From Deltaproteobacteria bacterium (lineage in GTDB: Bacteria; Myxococcota; Myxococcia; Myxococcales; SZAS-1): a DNA stretch of 64,000 bases. The notes below the pieces were generated by a model. That model was given only the letters and a program-made list of their open reading frames with translations, was not told where the DNA came from and did not search any database. The stretch's first letter is position 1; every line of letters starts with the position of its first letter. Where the stretch lies: the NCBI GenBank assembly GCA_018266075.1, contig JAFEBB010000006.1, positions 124,001 through 188,000 of the forward strand. Direction: 5' to 3'. Of this stretch, positions 44,972 through 52,827 are shown in pieces. The translations under genes and the position numbers were made by a program.

Positions 44972-46300
44972 ATGGCCACGGTGCATGCGCTGAATGCCCA
45001 GAGTCGAGGTGAAGCCGCCCTCTCGTCGCGGCCGCGCGAGTACGACGGCTGGCGCGCGGGCCGCCCGGTGGAGGATCCCGACAAGCTCAAGCGCTGGGGC
45101 TTCGTCACTGCGCGGCCGAGCGAGTACCTGGTGCACGTGCGCCGCGGGCGGGTGCTCACGCGCAGCTCGGGGCAGGGCGCCACCTGCTTCAAGTGGCCCT
45201 GGGACGCGGTGGCGGTGGTGCCCACCAGCCTGCAGCGGCTCTCCTTCCGCGCCGACCAGGTGACCGCCGAGCGCGTGGGCGTGGAGGTGGTGGGGCTCGC
45301 CGTCTACCGCATCGCCGAGCCGCTGCTCGCGTACCGGGTGCTCAACTTCAGCTACCCCGAGCGCGCGCAGGAGAAGCTCGAGGAGACGCTCACCGCCATG
45401 TTCATCGGCGCGGCCCGCCGGCTCATCGCCAACCTGAGCGTGGAGGACTGCCTGCAGAAGCGGAAGAGCGCGCTGGCCTCGGAGCTCTTGCGCGAGATCG
45501 CCCCGGTGGTGGGCGGCAAGGGCGCGCTCGGCGACGGCACGGCGCAGGGCTGGGGCGTGGTGCTCGACACCATCGAGATCCAGGAGGTGCGCGTGCTCTC
45601 GGAGAAGGTCTTCGCGAGCATGCAGGCGCCCTATCGCAGCGCCTTGGAGCAGCGGGCGCGCGAGGCGAAGGCGGTGGCGGAGCAGGAGGTGCAGACCCGC
45701 GAGGCGGCGTGCCGGCGCGCGACCGAAGAGGCCTCGCTGGCCACGGAGTCGGCGCTGGTGGAGGCGGGGGCGCAGCTGGCCATGCGCCGTGCCGCGCTCG
45801 AGGCCGAGAAGCAGCAGGCCGAGGTGAGCGCGCGGTGGCGGGTGCGCGAGAGCGAGCTCGCGTCGGCGCGGGCCGAGGCCGAGCAGCAGAGCGAGGCGGC
45901 GATTCGCGCGCTCGCGCGGGCGCAGGCGGAGGCGCAGGCCGCGGTGCAGGCGCACGCGGCGCGCGCGGAGGCGCAGGCCCACGACGCGGAGCTGCGGCGG
46001 GTGGAGGGCGCGCTGGAGGCGGAGCTGAAGACGCTGACGGCGGGGGCGATTCGCGCGCAGGGCGAGGCCGAGGCGGCCGTGGCCTGGCAGAAGGCGCGGG
46101 TGGAGTCGGAGCGCGCGGTCTCGCAGGCCCGCATCATCCACGCCCAGAAGCTGCCCGAGCTGGCGGCGGCGGTGGGTCAGCGCATCGGCGAGGTGAAGAT
46201 CGCGCAGTACGGCGGCGGCGACGCGAACCCGTTCGCGAGCATCACCCAGGCCGTGGGCGCGGTGCTGGATCTCGTCCGCGAACCTGCGAAGGCGAAGTAG
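44972..46300 (+). CDS. SPFH/band 7-domain protein without an N-terminal membrane helix
   Basis: A 442-residue protein. I chose the ATG at 44972, which has GAGGAG upstream; the open frame extends 63 codons further. Residues about 50-235 form an SPFH/band 7 domain (CFKWPWDAVAVVPTSLQRL, ERVGVEVVGLAVYRIAEPL, VLDTIEIQEVRVLS). Residues about 235-400 are an Ala/Glu/Arg coiled coil with repeated AEAEQQ-like heptads, as in flotillins. Unlike most flotillins there is no hydrophobic N-terminus, so it may attach to membranes by partners or lie in the cytoplasm. Confidence 0.85.
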   Translation: MATVHALNAQSRGEAALSSRPREYDGWRAGRPVEDPDKLKRWGFVTARPSEYLVHVRRGRVLTRSSGQGATCFKWPWDAVAVVPTSLQRLSFRADQVTAERVGVEVVGLAVYRIAEPLLAYRVLNFSYPERAQEKLEETLTAMFIGAARRLIANLSVEDCLQKRKSALASELLREIAPVVGGKGALGDGTAQGWGVVLDTIEIQEVRVLSEKVFASMQAPYRSALEQRAREAKAVAEQEVQTREAACRRATEEASLATESALVEAGAQLAMRRAALEAEKQQAEVSARWRVRESELASARAEAEQQSEAAIRALARAQAEAQAAVQAHAARAEAQAHDAELRRVEGALEAELKTLTAGAIRAQGEAEAAVAWQKARVESERAVSQARIIHAQKLPELAAAVGQRIGEVKIAQYGGGDANPFASITQAVGAVLDLVREPAKAK

Positions 46301-46303
46301 CCG

Positions 46304-48382
46304 CTACGGCCCGCCGTCGCTCGAGCTGGCGCCCGACGTCGGGTCGTAGAACTCGAGGTGCGGCGTGGTGTCCTTCACCGGGTGGCCCTGCTGCAGCTTG
46401 GTGTGGAGCTGGGCGTGGGCGATGTAGAGCTTGGTGGCGCCGGTGAGCTGCGACGCGCTCGCGAACCAGCCCACCGCGCCCTGGGTCCACTTCTTCTTTA
46501 CCGTCCAGGAGCTGGTGCCGTGCTGGGCCAGGCGCAGGTCGTTGCCGGTGGAGTTGTGGTACGCGGCCCAGAGCGTGCCGTCGGCGGCGAACTTGAGGTG
46601 CACGTTGCCGCCCACGTACGACGGGCCGTCGCCGGTGGCGGGCTCGTGGCCATCGTCGATGACGGCGTCGCTGGGGTTGGTGGTCAGGGCGAGCGTGGTG
46701 CCGAGGTAGAGCTTGAGGCCCCGCGTCGTGGCGTCGTGGTAGGCGATGGCGATGCGGTGCTGCCCGCCCGGCTCCACGGCCAGGTTGGAGAACATGCCCA
46801 CGTCGTCGCAGGTGCTGGCGTTGGCGGAGCAGCCGTCGTCGATGGTCACCGGGCTGAGCGTGCCGGTGCCCGTCGCCGCGCGGAGCACCTTGTTCAGGTG
46901 GTCGTAGTAGGCCACCACGATGCTCGAGCCGTTGAAGGCGACGGACGGGTAGAGGCCCACGCCCGCGGGGATGTTGAGCAGCGGCTTGGCGGTGAAGAGG
47001 GTGGCGCAGGCCGCGCCCGAGCCGTCGTTCGCGCAGACGTTGCCGCTGCCGCAGATGCCGCAGCCGCTCGCGCTCTGCGAGCAGACGCCGTTGCCGTTGC
47101 TGTCCGTGACGCACACCTGGCCCGAGCCGCAGCCGTAGCAGTTGGGCGCGGGGATCGCGGCGCACTCCACGAAGCTCGTGCTCCAGTCGCTCGGATGAGC
47201 CGGATTGGCGCTGGAGGCCTTGGCGAGCTTCACGCCGGTCACGAGGTCCGGGTGGGTGTTGTCGCCGCCGGGGCACTGCGTGGAGCCCGTGGCGCCAGCG
47301 CGCTGGAAGTAGGCGATGACCGGCTTGCCCGACGGGTCGAGCGCGATGGAGGTGTAGAGGCCCACGTCGCCGTTGCTGTCCACGGTCTGCGTGGTCCAGC
47401 TCTTGTCCGTGCCGCGGATCGCGAGCTTCAAGTCGCCGTGATCCACGTCGTAGTAGCTCACGAAGAGCCGGCCGGTGCTGTCGGCCACGATGCTGGTGTA
47501 CTCGCCCACGTTCGAGCCCGGGTCGGAGATGCCGCCGCGCGGACCGGAAGGGCCCGCCACGATCGTTCCGCCGTCGGGCACGCCGTCCACGTACTCGGTC
47601 GCGGTGACCGCGCCGGTGTTGTCGTAGTAGCGGACCACGAGGTCGCCGTACTGGCCGTCGTACATCGACACCGCCACGTGGCCGTCCGACATCGCCGTCG
47701 ACGCCGAGTAGCGGCCGAGGTCGTTGGAGGTGAGCGGCGGGAGCTCGTCGCACTCGCAGGTCACCGCGTGGTTGTTGCAGCTGTCCCAGATGTTGTTGGG
47801 GTCGGTCTCCATGGGCAGGAAGCCCGCGCCGCAGGAGATCTGGCAGCGATCGCCGTAGTCCCAGCAGGTGTTCGTCTGCGGGATGCAGATGTTGCCGTCG
47901 TCGCAGTGGCCGCTGCAGGGCGGGCTGGCCACGCAGAAGCCGCGGAAGCAGGAGAGGCCGGTGTCGCAGGCGTGGGTGGCGTCGCAGGGCGCGTAGCCGC
48001 AGACCTGGTCCGTCTTGCCCTGGCCGTCGGTGTACGTGAGGCACACGCGGTCCGAGCCCGGATCTCCGCAGTCGGAGTCGCCGTTGGGGCACTCGATGCG
48101 CTGGTCGAAGCAGTGGCCGTCGCGCTTGCAGATCTGGCCGGGGCAGCAGTCCGAGCTCTGCTTGCAGGTTCGGGCGGCGAACTCGCAGCAGTTCTCACCG
48201 GCCTCGGCGGTGCAGGCGTCGTGGTCGGGGCAGTCGGCGTCCTTGCTGCACGACTTCGCGCCCGAGGCGCACACGCCGGCCTTTTGGAGCGGCGTGTCCT
48301 TGTGACACTTGCAGTCGCTGAGCACGAGCGCGATCGCGAAGAGCGGAAGCGCCAGGGAAATCCGCGGGAACGGCGAGACCAT
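46304..48382 (-). CDS. Large Cys-rich secreted protein with EGF-like repeats and propeller
   Basis: A 692-residue protein. I chose the ATG at 48382 because GGAGG precedes it; upstream in-frame starts lack a site. A signal peptide (ALPLFAIALVLS) ends at DCKC, which is not a classic lipobox. The first 230 residues hold about 30 Cys in short loops (CSKDADCPDH, CKQSSDCCPG, CPNGDSDCGD). From about residue 210 a beta-propeller-like part has repeated blades with YYD and a Ser-Ile-Ala/Val core (GLYTSIALDPSGKPVIAYF). A second Cys cluster interrupts it near residue 415. Surface binding protein of unknown partner. Confidence 0.75.
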   Translation of the reverse strand: MVSPFPRISLALPLFAIALVLSDCKCHKDTPLQKAGVCASGAKSCSKDADCPDHDACTAEAGENCCEFAARTCKQSSDCCPGQICKRDGHCFDQRIECPNGDSDCGDPGSDRVCLTYTDGQGKTDQVCGYAPCDATHACDTGLSCFRGFCVASPPCSGHCDDGNICIPQTNTCWDYGDRCQISCGAGFLPMETDPNNIWDSCNNHAVTCECDELPPLTSNDLGRYSASTAMSDGHVAVSMYDGQYGDLVVRYYDNTGAVTATEYVDGVPDGGTIVAGPSGPRGGISDPGSNVGEYTSIVADSTGRLFVSYYDVDHGDLKLAIRGTDKSWTTQTVDSNGDVGLYTSIALDPSGKPVIAYFQRAGATGSTQCPGGDNTHPDLVTGVKLAKASSANPAHPSDWSTSFVECAAIPAPNCYGCGSGQVCVTDSNGNGVCSQSASGCGICGSGNVCANDGSGAACATLFTAKPLLNIPAGVGLYPSVAFNGSSIVVAYYDHLNKVLRAATGTGTLSPVTIDDGCSANASTCDDVGMFSNLAVEPGGQHRIAIAYHDATTRGLKLYLGTTLALTTNPSDAVIDDGHEPATGDGPSYVGGNVHLKFAADGTLWAAYHNSTGNDLRLAQHGTSSWTVKKKWTQGAVGWFASASQLTGATKLYIAHAQLHTKLQQGHPVKDTTPHLEFYDPTSGASSSDGGP

Positions 48383-48452
48383 GCCGGTCGCCTCCAGAAG
48401 CGAAGTCATCGTTCGGCCGAGCGCCGAGTGTACGACCCCGCTTACCACGTTC

Positions 48453-49190
48453 TCAAGGTGCCGTGATGCCCACTGCGCCAGCGTCGACGCTCTGCGTCAC
48501 AACTCCGGCATCGATCAGCGCTCCAGCGTCGACGGGTCCAGGCGTGCCCGCGTCGACGGGAGCAGCGATCGGCGCGGCGCCGGCATCGCTCGGACCGGCG
48601 TCAATCGGCGCGGCGATCGGCGCACCCGCATCGGTTGGCGCTGGTGCCGGACCCGCGTCGATGAGCGCCGCGGGAGGCGTCGCGGCGCCGGCATCGGGCG
48701 GGGGCACGCGCACCAGCACGTGCTCCACGAAGTCGGGGTGCAGCGGGTCCTCGGGCTTGCAGTCCTCGCCCAGCTTCACCTGCTGCACGGTGCGGAACGT
48801 CACCGTGGTTCCCACGCAAGCCGTGAACTCGTAGGGGAAGAGCACGGTGCAGGTCTTCGCGCCGGAGAGCGTGGGCGCCTGGGTCGTCGCCGCGCCGCGG
48901 ACGCCCTCGGGCGTGCGATGGAGCTCGAACACGGCGGCGGGGCTGTTGATGTCCTGGCGGGTGGCGCCGAACTGGCGGAAGGCGCGCACGTGGATCGCGT
49001 TGCCGTCGTCGCTCACGTCGTAGCGGAAAGAGGCGTCGTCCTGGAGCTTGTAGGTGCCGGAGAGGTTCAGCTCGCAGCCCGGCGGCACCTGGTTGGGCGG
49101 CGGGGGCGGCGGCGGCGGCGTGACCACGGCCTCCGGAGCCTTGGGGCAGGCGGCGAGCGCGAGCAGCGCGGTGACGAGGAGCCTTCGCAC
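48453..49190 (-). CDS. Lipoprotein with Ala-Gly-Asp repeat tail
   Basis: A 245-residue lipoprotein: lipobox LAAC, eight prolines in a row, a beta-rich domain with four Cys (residues about 35-160), then about 80 residues built of short repeats around DAG (IDAGPSDAGAAPIAAP). The tail is low complexity and may span the cell wall. It lies upstream of the Cys-rich protein on the same strand, 70 bases apart. No family recognised. Confidence 0.7.
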   Translation of the reverse strand: MRRLLVTALLALAACPKAPEAVVTPPPPPPPPNQVPPGCELNLSGTYKLQDDASFRYDVSDDGNAIHVRAFRQFGATRQDINSPAAVFELHRTPEGVRGAATTQAPTLSGAKTCTVLFPYEFTACVGTTVTFRTVQQVKLGEDCKPEDPLHPDFVEHVLVRVPPPDAGAATPPAALIDAGPAPAPTDAGAPIAAPIDAGPSDAGAAPIAAPVDAGTPGPVDAGALIDAGVVTQSVDAGAVGITAP

Positions 49191-49276
49191 GCGGGCATGC
49201 TACGCCACGCGCGCTTGCTCGTCTGGAAAACGTCCTGGCCTTGCATTCGGCAGCGGATTGAGCGCCAATTCGCGGC

Positions 49277-49708
49277 ATGCGTCGCGTGCTCGGTTTGGCT
49301 CTCGTGCTGGCGTTGGCCGGCTGCAAGGTTCACAACGCCGATCCCACCGAGGAGTCGGGTCAGCTCGGCGGCGAGCGCTGCGCGAACATCCAGGACATGT
49401 CGGACGCGATGCACTGCGAGCTGGCGCCGTACATGAGCGGCACGCTCCACGACGAGGCCGCGTTCCGCAAGGCGCTGGAGCAGGTGCGCGATCTCGGCCC
49501 GAGCGATCCGGCGTTCTTTCCGGCGCAGAATGGCTGGGCGCAGATCACCCAGACCATGCTCGACACGAAGCAGTACAAGCAGGGCTGCGGCGACTGCCAC
49601 AAGCTGTATCGCAAGCCCTACAAGGCGAAGTACAGCGGCACGCAGATCCCGTGGAACGACGTGCACGCCGCGCCGACCGCGGCCGCGACGCCGCCGCCGA
49701 CGAAGTGA
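49277..49708 (+). CDS. Monoheme c-type cytochrome lipoprotein
   Basis: A 143-residue lipoprotein with lipobox LAGC and one CGDCH heme-attachment motif near residue 115, followed by KLYRKPYK. The helical body and His-bound heme suggest a cytochrome c-prime or related c-type fold; the second ligand cannot be assigned. It starts 86 bases from the divergent lipoprotein gene and ends next to the convergent ureohydrolase. Probable periplasmic electron carrier. Confidence 0.78.
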   Translation: MRRVLGLALVLALAGCKVHNADPTEESGQLGGERCANIQDMSDAMHCELAPYMSGTLHDEAAFRKALEQVRDLGPSDPAFFPAQNGWAQITQTMLDTKQYKQGCGDCHKLYRKPYKAKYSGTQIPWNDVHAAPTAAATPPPTK

Positions 49709-50821
49709 TCAGAACGCAGTGCCCAGCGCGGCGTTGATGGTCTCGCGCACGTAGCGCACGGCGAGGCCCACGGTGCGCTCGCGCGAGTCGCTCTTCGGCC
49801 CGAGCGCGGGCGCGAGCTCCACCAGGTCGCCGCCGACGAGCCCGACTTCTTGACCAAGCCGTCGAATGAGCTCGACGAGGAACTCGGGCTCGAGGCCGTC
49901 GGGCTCGGGGGTGCCGGTGGCGTCGGCCCAGGCGGCGTCGGTGCCGTCGATGTCGTTGGAGAAGTAGACGCCCGCGAGCTTCAGCCCGCGCAGGTGGTGG
50001 ATGATCTCGTCGAGCGCGCGCGCCGGGTTCTCGCGGACCTCTCTGGCCCAGACCTGCTTCAGCCCGAGCGACTCCCAGTGGGCCTTGTCGCGACGGGTGG
50101 CGCGGATGCCGACTTGAACCAGCTTGCCGCCGCGGCCGAGCAGCTCGTTGGCGTGGTAGCTCCAGGTGCCGAAGCAGTACTTCACGCCGAGCCGTTCGCT
50201 GAGCAGATCGGTGTGCGCGTCGGGCTGGACGATGCCGAAGTTCTGTCCGTGCACGGTCGCCAGCGCGGCCACGGTGGGCCAGGCCACCGAGTGGTCGCCG
50301 CCGAGGATGAAGGGCTTCACCTTCTTGTTGAGCTGGAACACGAGCTCCAGCGCGCGCTGGCAGATAGAGAGCGGCGACACGGGCAGCGTGGCGCGGTCGG
50401 ACTCGGCGAGGTTCGGATACAGCGCGCGCCGGCTGGCGTCGATCTGCGACGCGCTCAGCATCTCGTCGTGGAGGATCTGCGGCACCACGAAGACGTCGCC
50501 GATGTCGACCAGCCCGGCGTCCTCGGCGCGCTTGGGAAAGTCCGGGACGGCGTCGAGCAGGCCCACGCGCATGGCCTGCGGCCCGAGGTTGGCGCCGCGC
50601 ATGAAGCCCGCGCCCACGTCGCTGGGCACGCCGAGGATGACGCCGCGCGCTTGCGGAATCCGCTCCAGCGCGCGCAGGAAGCGCTCCTGCACCCGGGCCT
50701 CGTCGCGGGCGCCGTAGAGCCGCTTCTGGAGCTCGAGCTGCTCGGCCTTCCCGGTCGAGACCAGGTACAGCCCGCCGCCAGCCGGGCGCAGGAGGGCAGC
50801 GAGCTCGTCGAGCGGCTTCAT
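49709..50821 (-). CDS. Ureohydrolase-fold protein (arginase/agmatinase/formiminoglutamase family)
   Basis: A 370-residue protein with the manganese-binding motifs of the family: FILGGDHSVAW, VQPDAHTDLL and SNDIDGTDAAWADATGTPEP. The last supplies the DxD pair near the active site. The length is larger than typical agmatinases (about 310), with an N-terminal extension of 60 residues. Substrate unclear: agmatine, arginine, guanidinobutyrate or proclavaminate-like amidines. The open frame continues 17 codons past the ATG at 50821 into a repeat element, so the ATG was chosen. Confidence 0.87.
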   Translation of the reverse strand: MKPLDELAALLRPAGGGLYLVSTGKAEQLELQKRLYGARDEARVQERFLRALERIPQARGVILGVPSDVGAGFMRGANLGPQAMRVGLLDAVPDFPKRAEDAGLVDIGDVFVVPQILHDEMLSASQIDASRRALYPNLAESDRATLPVSPLSICQRALELVFQLNKKVKPFILGGDHSVAWPTVAALATVHGQNFGIVQPDAHTDLLSERLGVKYCFGTWSYHANELLGRGGKLVQVGIRATRRDKAHWESLGLKQVWAREVRENPARALDEIIHHLRGLKLAGVYFSNDIDGTDAAWADATGTPEPDGLEPEFLVELIRRLGQEVGLVGGDLVELAPALGPKSDSRERTVGLAVRYVRETINAALGTAF

Positions 50822-50844
50822 GGCAAACAAGGTAACACTGCTCA

Positions 50845-50927
50845 GTTCCTGGTTCCTGGTTCCTGGCCGCAAGTGGATGGACGAGAGCTCGTCCGCTGCC
50901 AGGAACGAGCAACCAAGAACCAGGAAC
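50845..50927. repeat. Inverted heptamer-repeat element (GGTTCCT type)
   Basis: Plus strand 50845-50866 is GTTCCT-GGTTCCT-GGTTCCT-GG. Its inverse spans 50899-50927, reading GTTCCT-GGTTCTT-GGTTGCT-CGTTCCT-GG on the minus strand. Between them is GGACGAG-AG-CTCGTCC (50879-50894), a perfect palindrome with a 2-base centre. It lies between the divergent ureohydrolase and receiver genes, and shares its design with the element at 39.05 kb. Confidence 0.8.
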
Positions 50928-50952
50928 TCAATTTCGTTAAGATCGATTCGTC

Positions 50953-52827
50953 GTGTCCAAGATTCTGCTCGTCGAGAACCACGCCGCCACGCGCGACTAC
51001 CTCGCGAACGTGCTCCGCTCGGCGGGGCACACGGTGAAGTTGGCCAGCGACGAAGGCCAGGCGTGGGAGCTCTTCGCCACCGAGCGCCCGGACGTGATCG
51101 CGGTGAGCCTCCACCACCCGGATGCCGCGCCGCTCGTCGCCCGCGCGCGAGAGACCACCACGGCGATGCCGGTCATCGCCTATGACCACGGGCACCTCTC
51201 CAACCTCCTGGGCAAGAGCGCGGCCATGCGCCTCAAGCCCGACGCCTACGTCGCCGACATCTCGCAGCGCGAGCTCCTCGACCAGCTCAGCGCGCTCTCC
51301 GGTCGCTGGACCACCCGGCCCGACACCCAGCCTCAAGGTACCGCCGCGCTGCTCGCGCGCGCGCCCGCGCTCCAGGGCCAGCTCCGCGAGGGCACGCTGC
51401 CGGCCACGCTGGTCACGCTCGCGCGCACCTTCCGCGATGGCGCCCTGGTGCTGCAGCAAGGCGAGATCGAGCGGCGCTTGTATTTGCGGCTGGGCGTGCC
51501 GGTGAGCTTCGAGTCCACCGAGCGGAGCGAGGCGTTCGATCGCTGGGCCGTGGAGGTCGGGAAGATCACCGAGGCCCAGCTCGCCGAGGCGTTGCGCGAG
51601 CGCGCGGGCGGTGCGCTCTCGCCCGCGGCGTCGCTCGTGGCAGTCGGAGCCGTCGAGCCCGGCCCGCCGCTGATGGCGCTCTTGCGTGAGCACCTGCAAG
51701 CGATGCTCGCCAGGCTGGTCGGCATCCGGCAGGGCCGCTTCCGCTTCCACGCCGGCGATGAGTTCCTCACCGAGGTGCAGGCGCTCGAGGTACCCGCGCT
51801 GGCGCACGTGCTGGTGGGCGCGCGGGCGCATTTGCCGTTGCGCGTCTTCCTGTCGACGCTGCTTCCGGATCGCGCGCGCTTCCCGCGGCGCAGCGACGAC
51901 TTCTCGGAGCACCTCGCGCAGCTCGGCCTGCAGCCGCGCGATCTCCGCCTCGCTCTGGAGCTCAACGGCGAGCACAGCGTGGACGAGCTCCTCGCCGCGC
52001 GGCGCAGCCAGCTCCGGGAGATGTCGTCGCTGCTGTGGTTCCTGCGCCTGGCGGATGTGCTCAGCTTCGAGGCCACGCGCAAGCCGCTCGAGCGCGGAAG
52101 CACCCCGCTGCCCCTGGCCGCCGAGAGGCTCAAGCCGCTGCCGTCGGAGCAGCTCGCCGAGGTTCGCGAGAGCGCGCTGGCGGTGCTGCCGTCGACGTAC
52201 TTCCACGCGCTCGGCGTCGACATCGCCGCCACGCCCGACGAGGTGGAGCAGGCGCTGCTCAAGAGCACCGAGCAGCTGCACCCGGATCGCTTCGCGGGCT
52301 TCGACGTCGCCGAGGTCGACGACCTGCTCACCCAGGTGCAGGACCGGCTCACGGCCGCGCACCGCGTCCTCAGCTCGCCGGAGAAGCGGCAGGGCTACCT
52401 CGAGCACATCTTCTCGAAGGTGGAGGGGCTGCGCGGGGGGCGGCCCATCGTGGTGTCGGCGGAGGTTGCGCTGAAGGAAGCGGAGCGGGCCCTGCGCAAC
52501 CGGCGCGCGAGCGATGCGCTGGAGCGTGTGCGGGCCGCGGCGTCGCTCGCCCCCAAAGAACCCGACTTCCAGGCCCGGCTGGCGATGCTGGAGCTGCTCG
52601 ATCGCAGCCGCTCGGATGCCGAGCGGCGGGCCAACGCGCGCAAGGCGGCGAAGAAGGCGCTCACGCTCGATCCCGAGCACGCGCACGCGATGCTGGCGCT
52701 GGCCATGCTCGCGCGCGAAGAGGGTGACTTGAGCGAGGCGCGCAAGCTCACCCTCGCCGCGCTCAAGCTGCGCCCCAAGCTGGAGCTGGCGCGGTGGCTG
52801 CTGCGCGAGCTCAACCGCGTGCCGTGA
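50953..52827 (+). CDS. Degenerate receiver / DUF4388 / J-domain / TPR fusion protein
   Basis: A 624-residue protein starting at GTG. Residues 1-120 are a receiver fold (KILLVENHAATRDYLANVL) in which the phosphoacceptor Asp is replaced by Ser52 (VSLHHPD) and the acidic pair is Glu8-Asn9. Residues about 130-300 resemble DUF4388/PATAN, a domain common in myxobacterial regulators. Near residue 443 is LHPDRF with flanking helices (FHALGVDIAATPDEVEQAL, AHRVLSSPEKRQGYLE), matching a DnaJ J-domain with its HPD tripeptide. TPR-like helices end the protein. A signalling adaptor that recruits DnaK is an inference. Confidence 0.75.
   Translation: MSKILLVENHAATRDYLANVLRSAGHTVKLASDEGQAWELFATERPDVIAVSLHHPDAAPLVARARETTTAMPVIAYDHGHLSNLLGKSAAMRLKPDAYVADISQRELLDQLSALSGRWTTRPDTQPQGTAALLARAPALQGQLREGTLPATLVTLARTFRDGALVLQQGEIERRLYLRLGVPVSFESTERSEAFDRWAVEVGKITEAQLAEALRERAGGALSPAASLVAVGAVEPGPPLMALLREHLQAMLARLVGIRQGRFRFHAGDEFLTEVQALEVPALAHVLVGARAHLPLRVFLSTLLPDRARFPRRSDDFSEHLAQLGLQPRDLRLALELNGEHSVDELLAARRSQLREMSSLLWFLRLADVLSFEATRKPLERGSTPLPLAAERLKPLPSEQLAEVRESALAVLPSTYFHALGVDIAATPDEVEQALLKSTEQLHPDRFAGFDVAEVDDLLTQVQDRLTAAHRVLSSPEKRQGYLEHIFSKVEGLRGGRPIVVSAEVALKEAERALRNRRASDALERVRAAASLAPKEPDFQARLAMLELLDRSRSDAERRANARKAAKKALTLDPEHAHAMLALAMLAREEGDLSEARKLTLAALKLRPKLELARWLLRELNRVP

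Noticed and set aside
46358-48466. 702-codon plus frame opposite the Cys-rich protein
   Set aside because: Ala/Val/Arg-rich shadow; no motifs, and the minus frame has a signal peptide and Cys loops.
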